NCBI GenBank assembly: GCA_902478885.1
Contig: CABSMS010000045.1
Coordinates: forward strand, 1 to 17,353
Length of the DNA: 17,353 nucleotides
Direction of reading: 5' to 3'
Source: an uncultured Collinsella sp.
GTDB lineage: Bacteria > Actinomycetota > Coriobacteriia > Coriobacteriales > Coriobacteriaceae
Positions 1 to 7,015 of the stretch are shown piece after piece. Numbering within the stretch: the stretch's first letter is position 1; each line of letters starts with the position of its first letter. The position numbers and the translations under genes were made by a program. Below the pieces are notes generated by a model. The model was given only the letters and a program-made list of their open reading frames with translations. It made no database searches and had not been told where the DNA came from.

Positions 1-64
1 TTTCAATTTCTTCCTTTATCAGACTTCCTACACTTGAAAAGTGCGAACATAAAAACATTTCCAT
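1..64 (-). CDS. 5' end of a leftward gene, possibly an S51 peptidase E-like protein (partial)
   Basis: The window edge leaves only the first 21 codons. The start codon occupies 62-64 and the reading frame is open to base 1. The visible N-terminus reads MEMFLCSHFSSVGSLIKEEI, which resembles the first beta-strand and helix of type 1 glutamine amidotransferase-like / peptidase S51 (dipeptidase E-like) proteins. That assignment is from memory of the family and rests on a short stretch. The start is well supported: an AAGGAG ribosome site at 72-77 (reverse strand) lies 7 nt from the ATG. An extended -10 (TGG then TATACA, reverse strand, 111-119) could be its promoter, but I see no good -35. The DNA is much more AT-rich than the rest of the window, so recent acquisition is possible. 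An alternative start is the ATG at 56-58. Confidence 0.5.
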   Translation of the reverse strand, partial: MEMFLCSHFSSVGSLIKEEIE

Positions 65-167
65 CAATATTCTCCTTAGTATATAAATTCTTATTTGTTG
101 AACTAAGCCGTGTATACCATACTCACCAATGAAAGAACGCCCTGATATAGCGTAATTTGCTGTTTTC

Positions 168-297
168 CTGCGTACGTGCGTACACACTCCACAGGAATTC
201 TAAGGGCCCTGCCCCCTTAGCATACGGACTTTGGAACAAAGTCTAGCGTGTTACGCCTTGCCAGAGGTGTACAGGCTCCCGGTACGCACGTACGCAG
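168..297. repeat. 130-bp segment bounded by 16-bp perfect inverted repeats
   Basis: The left arm CTGCGTACGTGCGTAC (168-183) is exactly the reverse complement of the right arm at 282-297, with 98 bp between them. Each arm is itself a small dyad (GTACG, 2 nt, CGTAC). Inside are two more perfect short hairpins: CTAAGGG/CCCTTAG with a 7-nt loop near 201-221, and GACTTTG/CAAAGTC with a 3-nt loop near 227-243. No flanking direct duplication is evident. It could be a small invertible segment, a MITE-like remnant or a paired operator. The sequence alone does not decide. Confidence 0.6.
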
Positions 298-360
298 CAA
301 TTGCCATCAATGCGCCATATAAGTGGCGATCAAGTTCGCATAAAGCGACCTTGGTTCCGC

Positions 361-403
361 AAAACAAAAGGCAGGATACCATCACCACGATGGTACTCTG
401 CCT
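361..403 (-). terminator. Long hairpin with a T-rich tail on the reverse strand
   Basis: Bases 369-383 pair with 389-403 over 15 positions, with one A-C mismatch and one G-U pair, around a 5-nt loop. Read on the reverse strand, the stem is followed by TTTGTTTT (368-361), which fits an intrinsic terminator for leftward transcription. It would back up the terminator at 528-568 and shield the left-edge gene. Confidence 0.5.
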
Positions 404-527
404 CTGTTCGTTTCTGTTTACCGTTCCGAGTGGTCCTTCCGCAGAATTACCGATAAACAAAAAACGTACCCGGACCCTTTCTCGTATAGAATCGGGTTCG
501 AGTGCGAACTGAATGTTGGAGCAATAA

Positions 528-568
528 AAAACCACCACAAAGGTGCCTGTCCCCTTTGTGGTGGTTTT
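528..568 (-). terminator. Terminator of the dehydrogenase gene; copy 1 of a 41-bp repeat hairpin
   Basis: The arms 528-543 (AAAACCACCACAAAGG) and 553-568 are perfectly complementary over 16 bp with a 9-nt loop. Read leftward, the stem begins 9 nt after the dehydrogenase stop and ends in a run of T. The A-run on the other side also makes it able to work in both directions. The whole 41 bp recurs as an exact reverse complement at 8320-8360. Confidence 0.85.
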
Positions 569-577
569 GGGTTAGGC

Positions 578-1660
578 CTAGAGCGTGCTGCCGTAGGCGT
601 TGGCGGCCTTGATGGCGGCGGCGAACTTCTCGTCGGTGAAGGGCTCCGGGTTGCCTTGCTTCCACTCGTTGGTGGCGTGCGCGTACCCGCACAGGGCCGG
701 GATATCGGACTCGGAAAGCCCGACCTGCTCAAGCGTCACGGGCAGCCCCATCTGCTTGTTAAAGGCAGCATAGCGCTCAAGGTTCTCGGTGTCGCCCGTA
801 TAGGCAAACAGCACGAGCACGCCCAGGCTCACGACCTCGCCGTGCAGGTAAGTGCCCTCACGCGGAATGCTGCAGGTGGCGTTGTAGAACGCGTGCGCCA
901 CGCTCGAGTTGTAGTAGTAATCGTTCTGGTTGGTCAGGTTGGAGACGTAGCCCGTGTTGACCACGATGTCGAGCGCGATCTGCTTGACGGCCTCGCTCGA
1001 CAGGTTCTGGCGCACGTCCTCAAGACCCTGGACGCCATAGGTAAACAGTGGCTCGGAACAGGTGTGGGCGAGCGCCAGGCCAAGACCGGCGGTGTGCTCC
1101 AGGTTGCCGGCGCTCGTGGCGTACTCGACCTCGGGCTGTTTGGACAGGGTATCGCCCACGCCGGCCCAGAAGTACTCTGCCGGTGCCTTGGCGATGATCT
1201 TGGGGTTGATGAAGATGTGCGCCGGTCGGTTGGGGTACGAATAGCCCTCGAGCGAGCCATCGTCGTTGTACACGACGGCAATGGCGGTCGCAGCGGAGCA
1301 GTTGGAGCAAATCGTCGGCACCGTAAAGACGATCTTCTTGAGCTCGATGGCTGCGGTCTTCACGGTGTCGAGCGCCTTGCCGCCGCCGCAAGCAATGAGC
1401 ACGTCGGCTTCCTGGCAGGCGGGGGAGTTTACGACCTTGGCGATATTGGCGCGCGTACTGTTGGTGCCGTAGACGCGCGTCTCCAGAATCTCGACGTCGG
1501 TACCCGCTAGCGCAGCTTCGATACCGGGAAGTGCTGCGGCCAGTGCCCGCTTGCCACCGATGATCGCGACCTTGGTCGCTCCGTACTCCGCCAGTGCGGT
1601 GGGCAGCTCGTCAAAGCAATCCTCGCCAACGGTGTAGTCGCTCATTCCAATCGTGCGCAT
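578..1660 (-). CDS. Iron-containing (metal-dependent) alcohol / polyol dehydrogenase, GldA-like
   Basis: A 360-residue protein of the group III metal-dependent alcohol dehydrogenase family, which includes glycerol dehydrogenase GldA and hydroxycarboxylate dehydrogenase YbdH. These soluble enzymes oxidise or reduce small alcohols with NAD(P). Visible motifs are the nucleotide-binding CGGGKALDT (91-99) and the metal ligands D170 (AGVGD), H256 (SVAHAF) and H273 (YLHGE), at almost the same spacing as in Bacillus GldA. The GldA segment carrying a substrate-contacting Asp (TIASTDAP-like) is replaced by PTICSNCSAAT (115-125), more like YbdH relatives. The substrate is therefore uncertain and I do not assign gldA. 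The start is supported by AGAAGG about 5 nt upstream of the ATG at 1658-1660. The gene is monocistronic, divergent from the ileS leader, and ends at the repeat terminator. Confidence 0.88.
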   Translation of the reverse strand: MRTIGMSDYTVGEDCFDELPTALAEYGATKVAIIGGKRALAAALPGIEAALAGTDVEILETRVYGTNSTRANIAKVVNSPACQEADVLIACGGGKALDTVKTAAIELKKIVFTVPTICSNCSAATAIAVVYNDDGSLEGYSYPNRPAHIFINPKIIAKAPAEYFWAGVGDTLSKQPEVEYATSAGNLEHTAGLGLALAHTCSEPLFTYGVQGLEDVRQNLSSEAVKQIALDIVVNTGYVSNLTNQNDYYYNSSVAHAFYNATCSIPREGTYLHGEVVSLGVLVLFAYTGDTENLERYAAFNKQMGLPVTLEQVGLSESDIPALCGYAHATNEWKQGNPEPFTDEKFAAAIKAANAYGSTL

Positions 1661-1761
1661 AGCAACCTTCTTTCGTTCGATAAAGTGCTTTCAGGTATTT
1701 TGCTCCAAGAGAAGGTCCACAGCCGCGAGAAATTTCGAACGTATAAAACCAGTGTTGAGGG

Positions 1762-1793
1762 TTTTTCGTCGGCGCGGAACGTGCTAGCATACT
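1762..1793 (+). promoter_or_regulatory. Probable promoter of the ileS T-box leader
   Basis: An extended -10 (TGC followed by TAGCAT, 1782-1790, overlapping CATACT) lies about 10 nt before the first base of the leader stem near 1801. The -35 region (TTTTTC, 1762-1767) is poor. The position relative to the leader is the main support. Confidence 0.4.
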
Positions 1794-1800
1794 CCGCATA

Positions 1801-2103
1801 AGCGTTGATGGGGACGAGTAGTCGGCCGTCCGCATGCCACAGAGAGCGGGGAGCGCTGAGAACCCGTGCATGCGACCGATGAAAATCACCCCGGAGCTGC
1901 GATCCCAACGGACGTGCCGCGCAGGTTCGTCTTAGTAGACATCGCCGAGATGGTCGTCGATACAGGCCAGCCGAGTAACGGATGCGAGCGCGCGAATATG
2001 CGGGCGAGGGCATCTAAGCTGGGTGGTTAAGCGAAGAGCTTTTACGGGCAGGCTGCCCGTTTTGTGGCGCTTCGTCCCAGCTTGTAGGGACGGGCGCTTT
2101 TTT
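1801..2103 (+). promoter_or_regulatory. T-box leader (tRNA-Ile-sensing), upstream of ileS
   Basis: This leader senses uncharged tRNA-Ile and lets transcription pass into ileS. Stem I closes with CGTTG (1803-1807) and GGG against CCCAACG (1904-1910). It carries the AGAGAG element at 1841-1846 and a distal GGG...CTGAGAA...CCC loop. The specifier is ATC (1885-1887, within GAAAATCACC), an isoleucine codon. The antiterminator is clear: AAGCTGGG (2016-2023) pairs with CCCAGCTT (2076-2083), and AAGCG (2029-2033) pairs with CGCTT (2068-2072). The bulge at 2024-2028 is TGGTT, whose TGGT complements the ACCA end of tRNA. The 3' strand of this fold is shared with the terminator at 2067-2097, so the two are mutually exclusive. 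A further hairpin (ACGGGCA/TGCCCGT, 2044-2060) sits in the antiterminator loop. Confidence 0.9.
2067..2103 (+). terminator. Regulated terminator of the T-box leader
   Basis: Bases 2067-2078 pair with 2087-2097 (11 pairs, one bulged T, one G-U) around an 8-nt loop, followed by six T (2098-2103). The 5' arm overlaps the antiterminator 3' strand. This indicates transcriptional attenuation, unlike the translational ileS T-boxes described in mycobacteria. Confidence 0.85.
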
Positions 2104-2146
2104 GGTGCCCAACGGGCGTGCGCGCCCACGACATGAAAGGGGTACC

Positions 2147-4948
2147 GTGGCAAACGAGTACAAGCAGACGATGAATCTGCCCAAGACCGGTTTTCCCATG
2201 CGTGCCGGTCTTTCCAAGTCCGAGCCCAAGCGACTCAAGGACTGGCAGGACAACAAGGTCTACGAGCAGGTTCTGAAGAAGAACGAGGGTCACAAGAAGT
2301 TCGTGCTGCACGACGGTCCTCCGTACGCCAACGGTCCGATCCACATCGGCCATGCCATGAACAAGATCTCCAAGGACATGATCAACCGTTACTGGATGAT
2401 GCAGGGCTATGAGGTTCCCTATGTTCCCGGTTGGGACTGCCATGGCCAGCCGATCGAGCATAAGGTCGAGGAGAAGCTCGGCACCGAGAAGTTCAACCAG
2501 ACCTCCACGGCTAAGATCCGTGAGCTTTGCAATAAGTTCGCTGTCGAGAACATCGAGCTGCAGAAGGCCGGCTTCCGTCGCCTGGGCGTGCTCGGCGATT
2601 GGGACAACCCGTATCTGACGCTCTATCACCAGCATGACGCCGCCGACATCGAGGTCTTCAAGGCCATGTTCGATAAGGGCATGATCTATCGCGGTCACAA
2701 GCCGGTTCACTGGTGCAAGCACTGCCACACCGCACTCGCCGAGGCCGAGATCGAATACTCCGACGAGACGAGCCCCTCCATCTTCGTGCGCTTCGAGATG
2801 ACCTCCAAGCCCGCCGGCCTCGAGAACTTCGACGGCCCGGTCGACTTCATCATCTGGACGACCACCCCGTGGACCATCCCTTCCGACCAGGCAGTTTCCC
2901 TCAAGCCTGGTGCCGCCTACGTCGCCGTTGAGCACGACGGCCGCGCCGAGGTCATGCTCGAGGACCTGGCTCCCAAGTGCTGCGAGGAGTTTGGCTGGGA
3001 GTACACCCCGGTTATGGTCGACGGCAAGCCCTATGTGGTTCCCGCCGAGACCTTCCACCACATCCACTACAAGCAGCCGATCTTCGACGGTGTCGAGGGC
3101 GTGGCGCTGCTGGCCGATTACGTCGGTGTCGATGACGGTACCGGTATCGTCCACAACTCGCCCGGCCACGGCGTCGACGACTACTTTGCCTGCCTCAAGG
3201 AGGGCATCACCGACATCTGCATGCCGGTCGATGACGACGGCAAGTTCTATACCGGCGAGGAGTTTGGCACCGGTGGCCCCTTCAGCGGTATGGATACCGA
3301 CGAGGCCAACCCGCACATCATCGAGTTCCTGCGCGAGCGCGGCACCCTGGTCCTCGAGAAGAAGATCACGCACAGCTATCCGCACTGCTGGCGCTGCAAG
3401 CACCCGGTGCTCTTCCGTGCTACCGACCAGTGGTTTGTCTCGATGGACAAGACCGGTTTGCGCGAGCAGGCTGGCAAGGAGGTCCGCGAGAACGTCAAGT
3501 GGTATCCGGCCCATGCCGCCAACCGCATTGGCGCCATGGTCGAGCAGCGTCCCGACTGGTGCATCAGCCGCCAGCGCAACTGGGGCGTGCCTATCCCTAG
3601 CTACACTTGCGCCGACTGCGGCGAGAAGGTCATGAACGACGCCACGCTCGACGCCGTCATCAAGCTCTTCCACGAGAAGGGCTCCGACGCCTGGTTCACC
3701 GATGCTCCCGAGAGCTACCTGGGCGAGGCTTGCGTCTGCCCCAAGTGCGGCGGCCATCACCTCAAGGCCGATAAGGACATCCTCGATGTGTGGTGGGACT
3801 CCGGCGTTTCCTGGAAGGCCGTCTGCGAGTATCGCCCCGAGCTTGAGTACCCGGCGGACGTGTATCTCGAGGGATCCGACCAGCATCGCGGTTGGTTCCA
3901 GAGCTCGCTGCTCACTTCGGTGGGCGCCAACGGCCATGCTCCTTACAAGGCGGTCGTCTCGCAGGGCTTCACGCTCGACGGCCAGGGCCGCAAGATGTCC
4001 AAGTCGCTCGGCAACGTCATCGACCCCAATAAGGTCTGTGACGAGATGGGCGCCGACATCATCCGCCTGTGGGTTGCCTCCGTCGACACCAGCTCCGACG
4101 TTTCCATCGACCACGAGATTCTCGCTCGTACGTCCGATGCCTACCGTCGTTTCCGCAACACGCTGCGCTTCCTGCTCTCCGAGCTCGAGGGCCAGTTTGA
4201 GCCCGAGACCGACGGCGTCGCCTTTGCCGACCTGCTGCCGCTCGACAAGCTCATGGTTGCCCGTCTGACCCAGGTCCAGGCCGAGGTCGACGACGCCTAC
4301 GCCAGCTACGAGTTCCCGCGCGCCTACCGTGCGCTTTACGACTTCGTGGTTACCGAGCTTTCCAACGTGTACCTCGACGCCCTGAAGGACCGCCTGTACT
4401 GCGACAAGCCCGGCTCGCTCGAGCGCCGCAGCGCCCAGACCGTGCTTGCCGAGCTCTTCTCGATGCTCATGCGCGACCTGCAGCCGATCCTGTCCTACAC
4501 GGTCGACGAGGCCATGGCTTATGCGCCCGCCGGCTGCGTCGATCACCAGAAGTACGCCGCGCTGCTCGATTGGTACAAGTCGCCCATCACGGTCGACGAG
4601 GCCAATGAGTTCGAGGGTGTGCTCGAGGCTTCGCTCGAGCTCCGTAGCGCTGTGACCAAGGCCCTTGAGGATGCCCGCTCCGCCGGCACCTTCACTAAGA
4701 GTCAGCAGGTCCGCGTCAAGGCGGTCGTTCCCGCCGAGATGTACGCGCTGCTGACCGGTGATAAGGCCGTCGACCTGGCCGAGTTCTACATCGTTTCCGA
4801 TGTTGAGCTAACCCAGGGCGAGGAGCTCTCCGTTGCTATCGAGGCTGCCGAGGGCGAGTGCTGCGACCGTTGCTGGAACTATCGCACCACCGTCGGCGAA
4901 TACAACGGCCACGCGCATATCTGCAAGCGCTGCGCTGAGGCGCTGTAG
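2147..4948 (+). CDS. ileS: Isoleucyl-tRNA synthetase
   Basis: A cytoplasmic class I synthetase of 933 residues that charges tRNA-Ile; the length is normal for the bacterial type. Visible landmarks are HIGH (66-69), the CP1 editing-domain segment WTTTPWTIPSDQAV, WWDSGVSW, KMSKS (616-620), and a C-terminal zinc finger made by C905/C906, C909, C926 and C929. I choose the GTG at 2147. It has GAAAGGGG just upstream (2135-2142) and gives the expected N-terminal extension before MNLPKTGFPMRAGL. The ATG at 2171 has no ribosome site, and the longer open frame from 2102 begins inside the leader terminator. Expression is controlled by the T-box leader. The stop codon is part of a 15-bp hairpin, and the next strong terminator is at 5170. 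Confidence 0.98.
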   Translation: MANEYKQTMNLPKTGFPMRAGLSKSEPKRLKDWQDNKVYEQVLKKNEGHKKFVLHDGPPYANGPIHIGHAMNKISKDMINRYWMMQGYEVPYVPGWDCHGQPIEHKVEEKLGTEKFNQTSTAKIRELCNKFAVENIELQKAGFRRLGVLGDWDNPYLTLYHQHDAADIEVFKAMFDKGMIYRGHKPVHWCKHCHTALAEAEIEYSDETSPSIFVRFEMTSKPAGLENFDGPVDFIIWTTTPWTIPSDQAVSLKPGAAYVAVEHDGRAEVMLEDLAPKCCEEFGWEYTPVMVDGKPYVVPAETFHHIHYKQPIFDGVEGVALLADYVGVDDGTGIVHNSPGHGVDDYFACLKEGITDICMPVDDDGKFYTGEEFGTGGPFSGMDTDEANPHIIEFLRERGTLVLEKKITHSYPHCWRCKHPVLFRATDQWFVSMDKTGLREQAGKEVRENVKWYPAHAANRIGAMVEQRPDWCISRQRNWGVPIPSYTCADCGEKVMNDATLDAVIKLFHEKGSDAWFTDAPESYLGEACVCPKCGGHHLKADKDILDVWWDSGVSWKAVCEYRPELEYPADVYLEGSDQHRGWFQSSLLTSVGANGHAPYKAVVSQGFTLDGQGRKMSKSLGNVIDPNKVCDEMGADIIRLWVASVDTSSDVSIDHEILARTSDAYRRFRNTLRFLLSELEGQFEPETDGVAFADLLPLDKLMVARLTQVQAEVDDAYASYEFPRAYRALYDFVVTELSNVYLDALKDRLYCDKPGSLERRSAQTVLAELFSMLMRDLQPILSYTVDEAMAYAPAGCVDHQKYAALLDWYKSPITVDEANEFEGVLEASLELRSAVTKALEDARSAGTFTKSQQVRVKAVVPAEMYALLTGDKAVDLAEFYIVSDVELTQGEELSVAIEAAEGECCDRCWNYRTTVGEYNGHAHICKRCAEAL

Positions 4949-4978
4949 GTTACGGCGTTCGTAGAACGCCGTAACCTA
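4946..4978 (+). other. 15-bp perfect hairpin that includes the ileS stop codon
   Basis: Bases 4946-4960 pair perfectly with 4964-4978 around a GTA loop, and the stem begins with the TAG stop of ileS. No T-run follows, so it is not a standard intrinsic terminator. It may stabilise the 3' end of the message, cause pausing, or be a repeat palindrome. Confidence 0.6.
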
Positions 4979-5320
4979 CCGACGCTGTAAACGCCCCTAA
5001 GCGGCAACCTGACGTTCAATCGTCGGTCGCGTACCAAAGTACGCTTCCCTCCTCTTTCACGTCACCTTGCTCGCTTAGGAACGTTTTCGCTGTTGGTGAC
5101 GATAACGCGGCGTTTCCATTGCTGGAGCTAAAGGCTTTCTTTCGCTTTCGCTCTTAGTCGAAAGCTATTAAGCGACATTCCGTTATTCGGAATGTCGCTT
5201 TTGTTTTGTGCTGGTTATTTCGCTAGCGTTGGTGAATATGCTGCGTGCTTGGCGTTTGTCACTATAAGATGGTTACTTGCGTTAAACGGAATTCGATTGT
5301 TTTGAGGGTAGGGGATTTCT
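4949..5320. other. 372-bp structured intergenic region between ileS and lspA
   Basis: No gene is supported on either strand. Bases 4979-5101 hold several complementary blocks: 4989-5003 with 5072-5086 (13 of 15 matched), 5029-5034 with 5039-5044 (6 bp, 4-nt loop), and 5060-5066 with 5095-5101 (7 bp). The first and third cross each other, so they could form a pseudoknot or alternate folds. Bases 5130-5165 are rich in TTTCG/CTTTC. After the terminator at 5170, a lone -10-like TATAAG (5263-5268) may mark an lspA promoter, but no -35 is convincing. Confidence 0.5.
5170..5208 (+). terminator. Intrinsic terminator after ileS
   Basis: AAGCGACATTCCG (5170-5182) pairs perfectly with 5188-5200 around TTATT. 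The tail is TTTTGTTTTG. It lies about 220 bp past the ileS stop, so the ileS transcript would include the whole structured region. Confidence 0.9.
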
Positions 5321-5920
5321 TTGGGTCGTGGTGCGGATATGACGCCGCCTTTGCGTTGGCGGTTAGGTGTTGCTGGTGGGGTAGCGCTCGTTGTGCTGCT
5401 TGTTGACCAGCTGACCAAGCTTGCGGTTCGTGCCGTGGGCGATGCCCTGCATATGACCGTTATCCCCGGCCTGATCGATTTTCTGTTTGTTCGCAATATC
5501 GGTGCTGCCTTTAGCATGGGTGAGGGGCATGGCATCGCGTTTGCCGTGCTGGCGCTTGCAGTTATCGTCGCCATTGCCGTGTACCTGGTCCGTGCGCCTC
5601 AGCTCGCTCGTCTTGAGGTTGTGGGCATGGCTATGGTTGCGGGCGGCGCTATCGGCAACGCGATCGATCGCCTTGTCTTTGGCTTCGTAACCGATTTTAT
5701 CGCCACTACGTTCATCGACTTTCCCGTCTTTAACGTGGCCGATATCGGCATTACGGTCGGAGTCGTGCTGGCGCTCATCGGTTATATGTTCTTGAGCCCC
5801 GCCGCTCGCGAGGTCGATGCGACTGCCGAGCTCAACGCCCGTGACGAGGCCCGCGCAAAACGCAAAGCCAAACAGCGTGGGGAGCGTGCCCACAATATTC
5901 GCGAAAGGAATGAGCGTTAA
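5321..5920 (+). CDS. lspA: Lipoprotein signal peptidase (signal peptidase II)
   Basis: An inner-membrane aspartyl protease that removes signal peptides from diacylated prolipoproteins. The family motifs are present: VDQLTK (28-33), RNIGAAFS (58-65), GGAIGNAIDR with catalytic D116, and FNVAD with catalytic D141. Four hydrophobic segments lie at about 15-35, 70-90, 97-113 and 143-160. I use the TTG at 5321 because AGGGG sits 6 nt upstream. The ATG at 5339, seven codons in, has only a poor site but cannot be excluded. The last 40 residues form a charged, Arg/Lys-rich cytoplasmic tail beyond the usual family end. The stop overlaps the next start (TAATG), indicating translational coupling with the pseudouridine synthase, a common lspA-rluD arrangement. 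Confidence 0.95.
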   Translation: MGRGADMTPPLRWRLGVAGGVALVVLLVDQLTKLAVRAVGDALHMTVIPGLIDFLFVRNIGAAFSMGEGHGIAFAVLALAVIVAIAVYLVRAPQLARLEVVGMAMVAGGAIGNAIDRLVFGFVTDFIATTFIDFPVFNVADIGITVGVVLALIGYMFLSPAAREVDATAELNARDEARAKRKAKQRGERAHNIRERNER

Positions 5921-6933
5921 TGGCCGACATCCATATCCTTGTTGCCGACGATGCCGCTGGCCAGCGTCTTGACGCCTATCTGGGCGCCAATGATGGCTGC
6001 CCTACGCGCTCTGCCTGCGCGCATCTGATTGAGGGTAGTGCCGTATGTGTTAATGGCGAGACCTGCCTGTCCAAAAAGTACGCCGTGCGAGCCGGCGACC
6101 GTATTTCGGTCGATTTGCCCGAGCCGCACGATCCCACCGATGTGATTCCCGAAGCTATTCCGCTCGACATTCGCTATGAGGACGACTACCTCATCGTGCT
6201 CTCCAAGCAGCGCGGCCTGGTGTGCCATCCCGCCCATGGCCACGAGAGCGGCACGCTTGCGAACGCTCTGGTCTACCACTGCGGCATCGATCATCTTGGT
6301 ACTGTGCAGGGTGAGGACCGCCCCGGCATCGTGCATCGCCTGGATCGCGATACCTCGGGCCTTATGCTCGCGGCAAAAGACGACGACACCCAGCGCGCGC
6401 TTCAAAATCTTATCCGCACGCGCACGCTCGACCGTCGCTATATCACGCTCGTTCACGGGCACATCGCCATGGACGAGGGCACTATCAACACCGGTATCGC
6501 CCGCTCCGCGCGCGACCGTGTGAAGATGGCGGTTTCCGATGACCCCTTTGCGCGCCAGGCCATCACGACTTTCAAGGTGCTCGAGCGCTTTGATTCCACG
6601 CGCTTCGACGACGGCTACACGCTTGTCGAGTGTCATCTGTTTACCGGACGCACGCATCAGATTCGTGTGCACATGCGCCATATCAACCATGCCTGCGTGG
6701 GCGACCCACTCTACGGCAAGTGCGATGCGCGTGCCGATCAGGGCCTGACCAGGCAGTTCCTGCATTCTTGGCGCGTGGCGTTCGATCATCCCGTGACGGG
6801 GGAGCGCATTGAGTGCCGTGACGAGCTGCCGTGGGACCTTGCCGCGGTTCTGGATGACCTGGCCCCGCGTTCGCTCGGCCGCACTGCCGCCGGTGACGAA
6901 ATCGTCCCGCAGCTCGGTCTGCTCGAAGCCTAG
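5920..6933 (+). CDS. rluD: Pseudouridine synthase, RluA/RluD family
   Basis: A cytoplasmic enzyme that isomerises uridines in RNA; RluD-type members act on 23S rRNA helix 69. Of its 337 residues, about 1-75 form an S4-like RNA-binding region. The catalytic domain follows, with HRLDRDTSG (139-147; D142 is the expected nucleophile), GRTHQIRVHM (243-252) and GDPLYG (261-266). The start ATG shares its A with the lspA stop. AAAGGA about 10 nt upstream and this coupling support it. The exact target uridine cannot be read from sequence, so the symbol is by family and position only. No terminator follows before the glycosyltransferase promoter. Confidence 0.9.
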   Translation: MADIHILVADDAAGQRLDAYLGANDGCPTRSACAHLIEGSAVCVNGETCLSKKYAVRAGDRISVDLPEPHDPTDVIPEAIPLDIRYEDDYLIVLSKQRGLVCHPAHGHESGTLANALVYHCGIDHLGTVQGEDRPGIVHRLDRDTSGLMLAAKDDDTQRALQNLIRTRTLDRRYITLVHGHIAMDEGTINTGIARSARDRVKMAVSDDPFARQAITTFKVLERFDSTRFDDGYTLVECHLFTGRTHQIRVHMRHINHACVGDPLYGKCDARADQGLTRQFLHSWRVAFDHPVTGERIECRDELPWDLAAVLDDLAPRSLGRTAAGDEIVPQLGLLEA

Positions 6934-6951
6934 CCAGTATTAGGTGGTTTC

Positions 6952-6981
6952 TTGAACTCGGTAAGCCTGCGGTAAGATATA
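6952..6981 (+). promoter_or_regulatory. Probable sigma-70-type promoter of the glycosyltransferase gene
   Basis: TTGAAC (6952-6957) is followed 18 nt later by GATATA (6976-6981), with an overlapping TAAGAT at 6973-6978. It lies 35 bp before the start codon in the gap after the pseudouridine synthase. Confidence 0.45.
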
Positions 6982-7015
6982 CGGTTGTTTACGTAACGCG
7001 TTGCTGGGAGCCTGC

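Larger units (their letters stand above)
65..577. other. 513-bp intergenic region without a convincing gene
   Basis: It separates the partial left-edge gene from the dehydrogenase; both are read leftward. The first 100 bases are AT-rich and carry the ribosome site and possible promoter of the left-edge gene. The remainder holds an inverted-repeat segment (168-297), a long hairpin (369-403) and the terminator repeat (528-568). Short open frames on both strands have no ribosome site and look like random translations. A GGGTTCGAG string near 493 recalls a tRNA T-arm, but no tRNA folds around it. Confidence 0.6.

Noticed and set aside
490..510. GGGTTCGAG resembling a tRNA T-arm, as a possible attachment-site remnant
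   Set aside because: The flanks do not pair as a T-stem, and no acceptor or anticodon stem can be built on either strand.
231..512. 93-residue open frame in the left intergenic region
   Set aside because: It overlaps the inverted repeat and the long hairpin, has no ribosome site and no recognisable protein pattern.
1674..1741. 7-bp inverted repeat CGTTCGA / TCGAACG in the divergent promoter region
   Set aside because: Short, 54 bp apart and easily due to chance; no other operator features.
2042..4546. 834-residue open frame antisense to ileS
   Set aside because: It mirrors ileS codons on the opposite strand, has low-complexity Val/Leu/Gly/Asp composition and no ribosome site; a GC-rich shadow frame.
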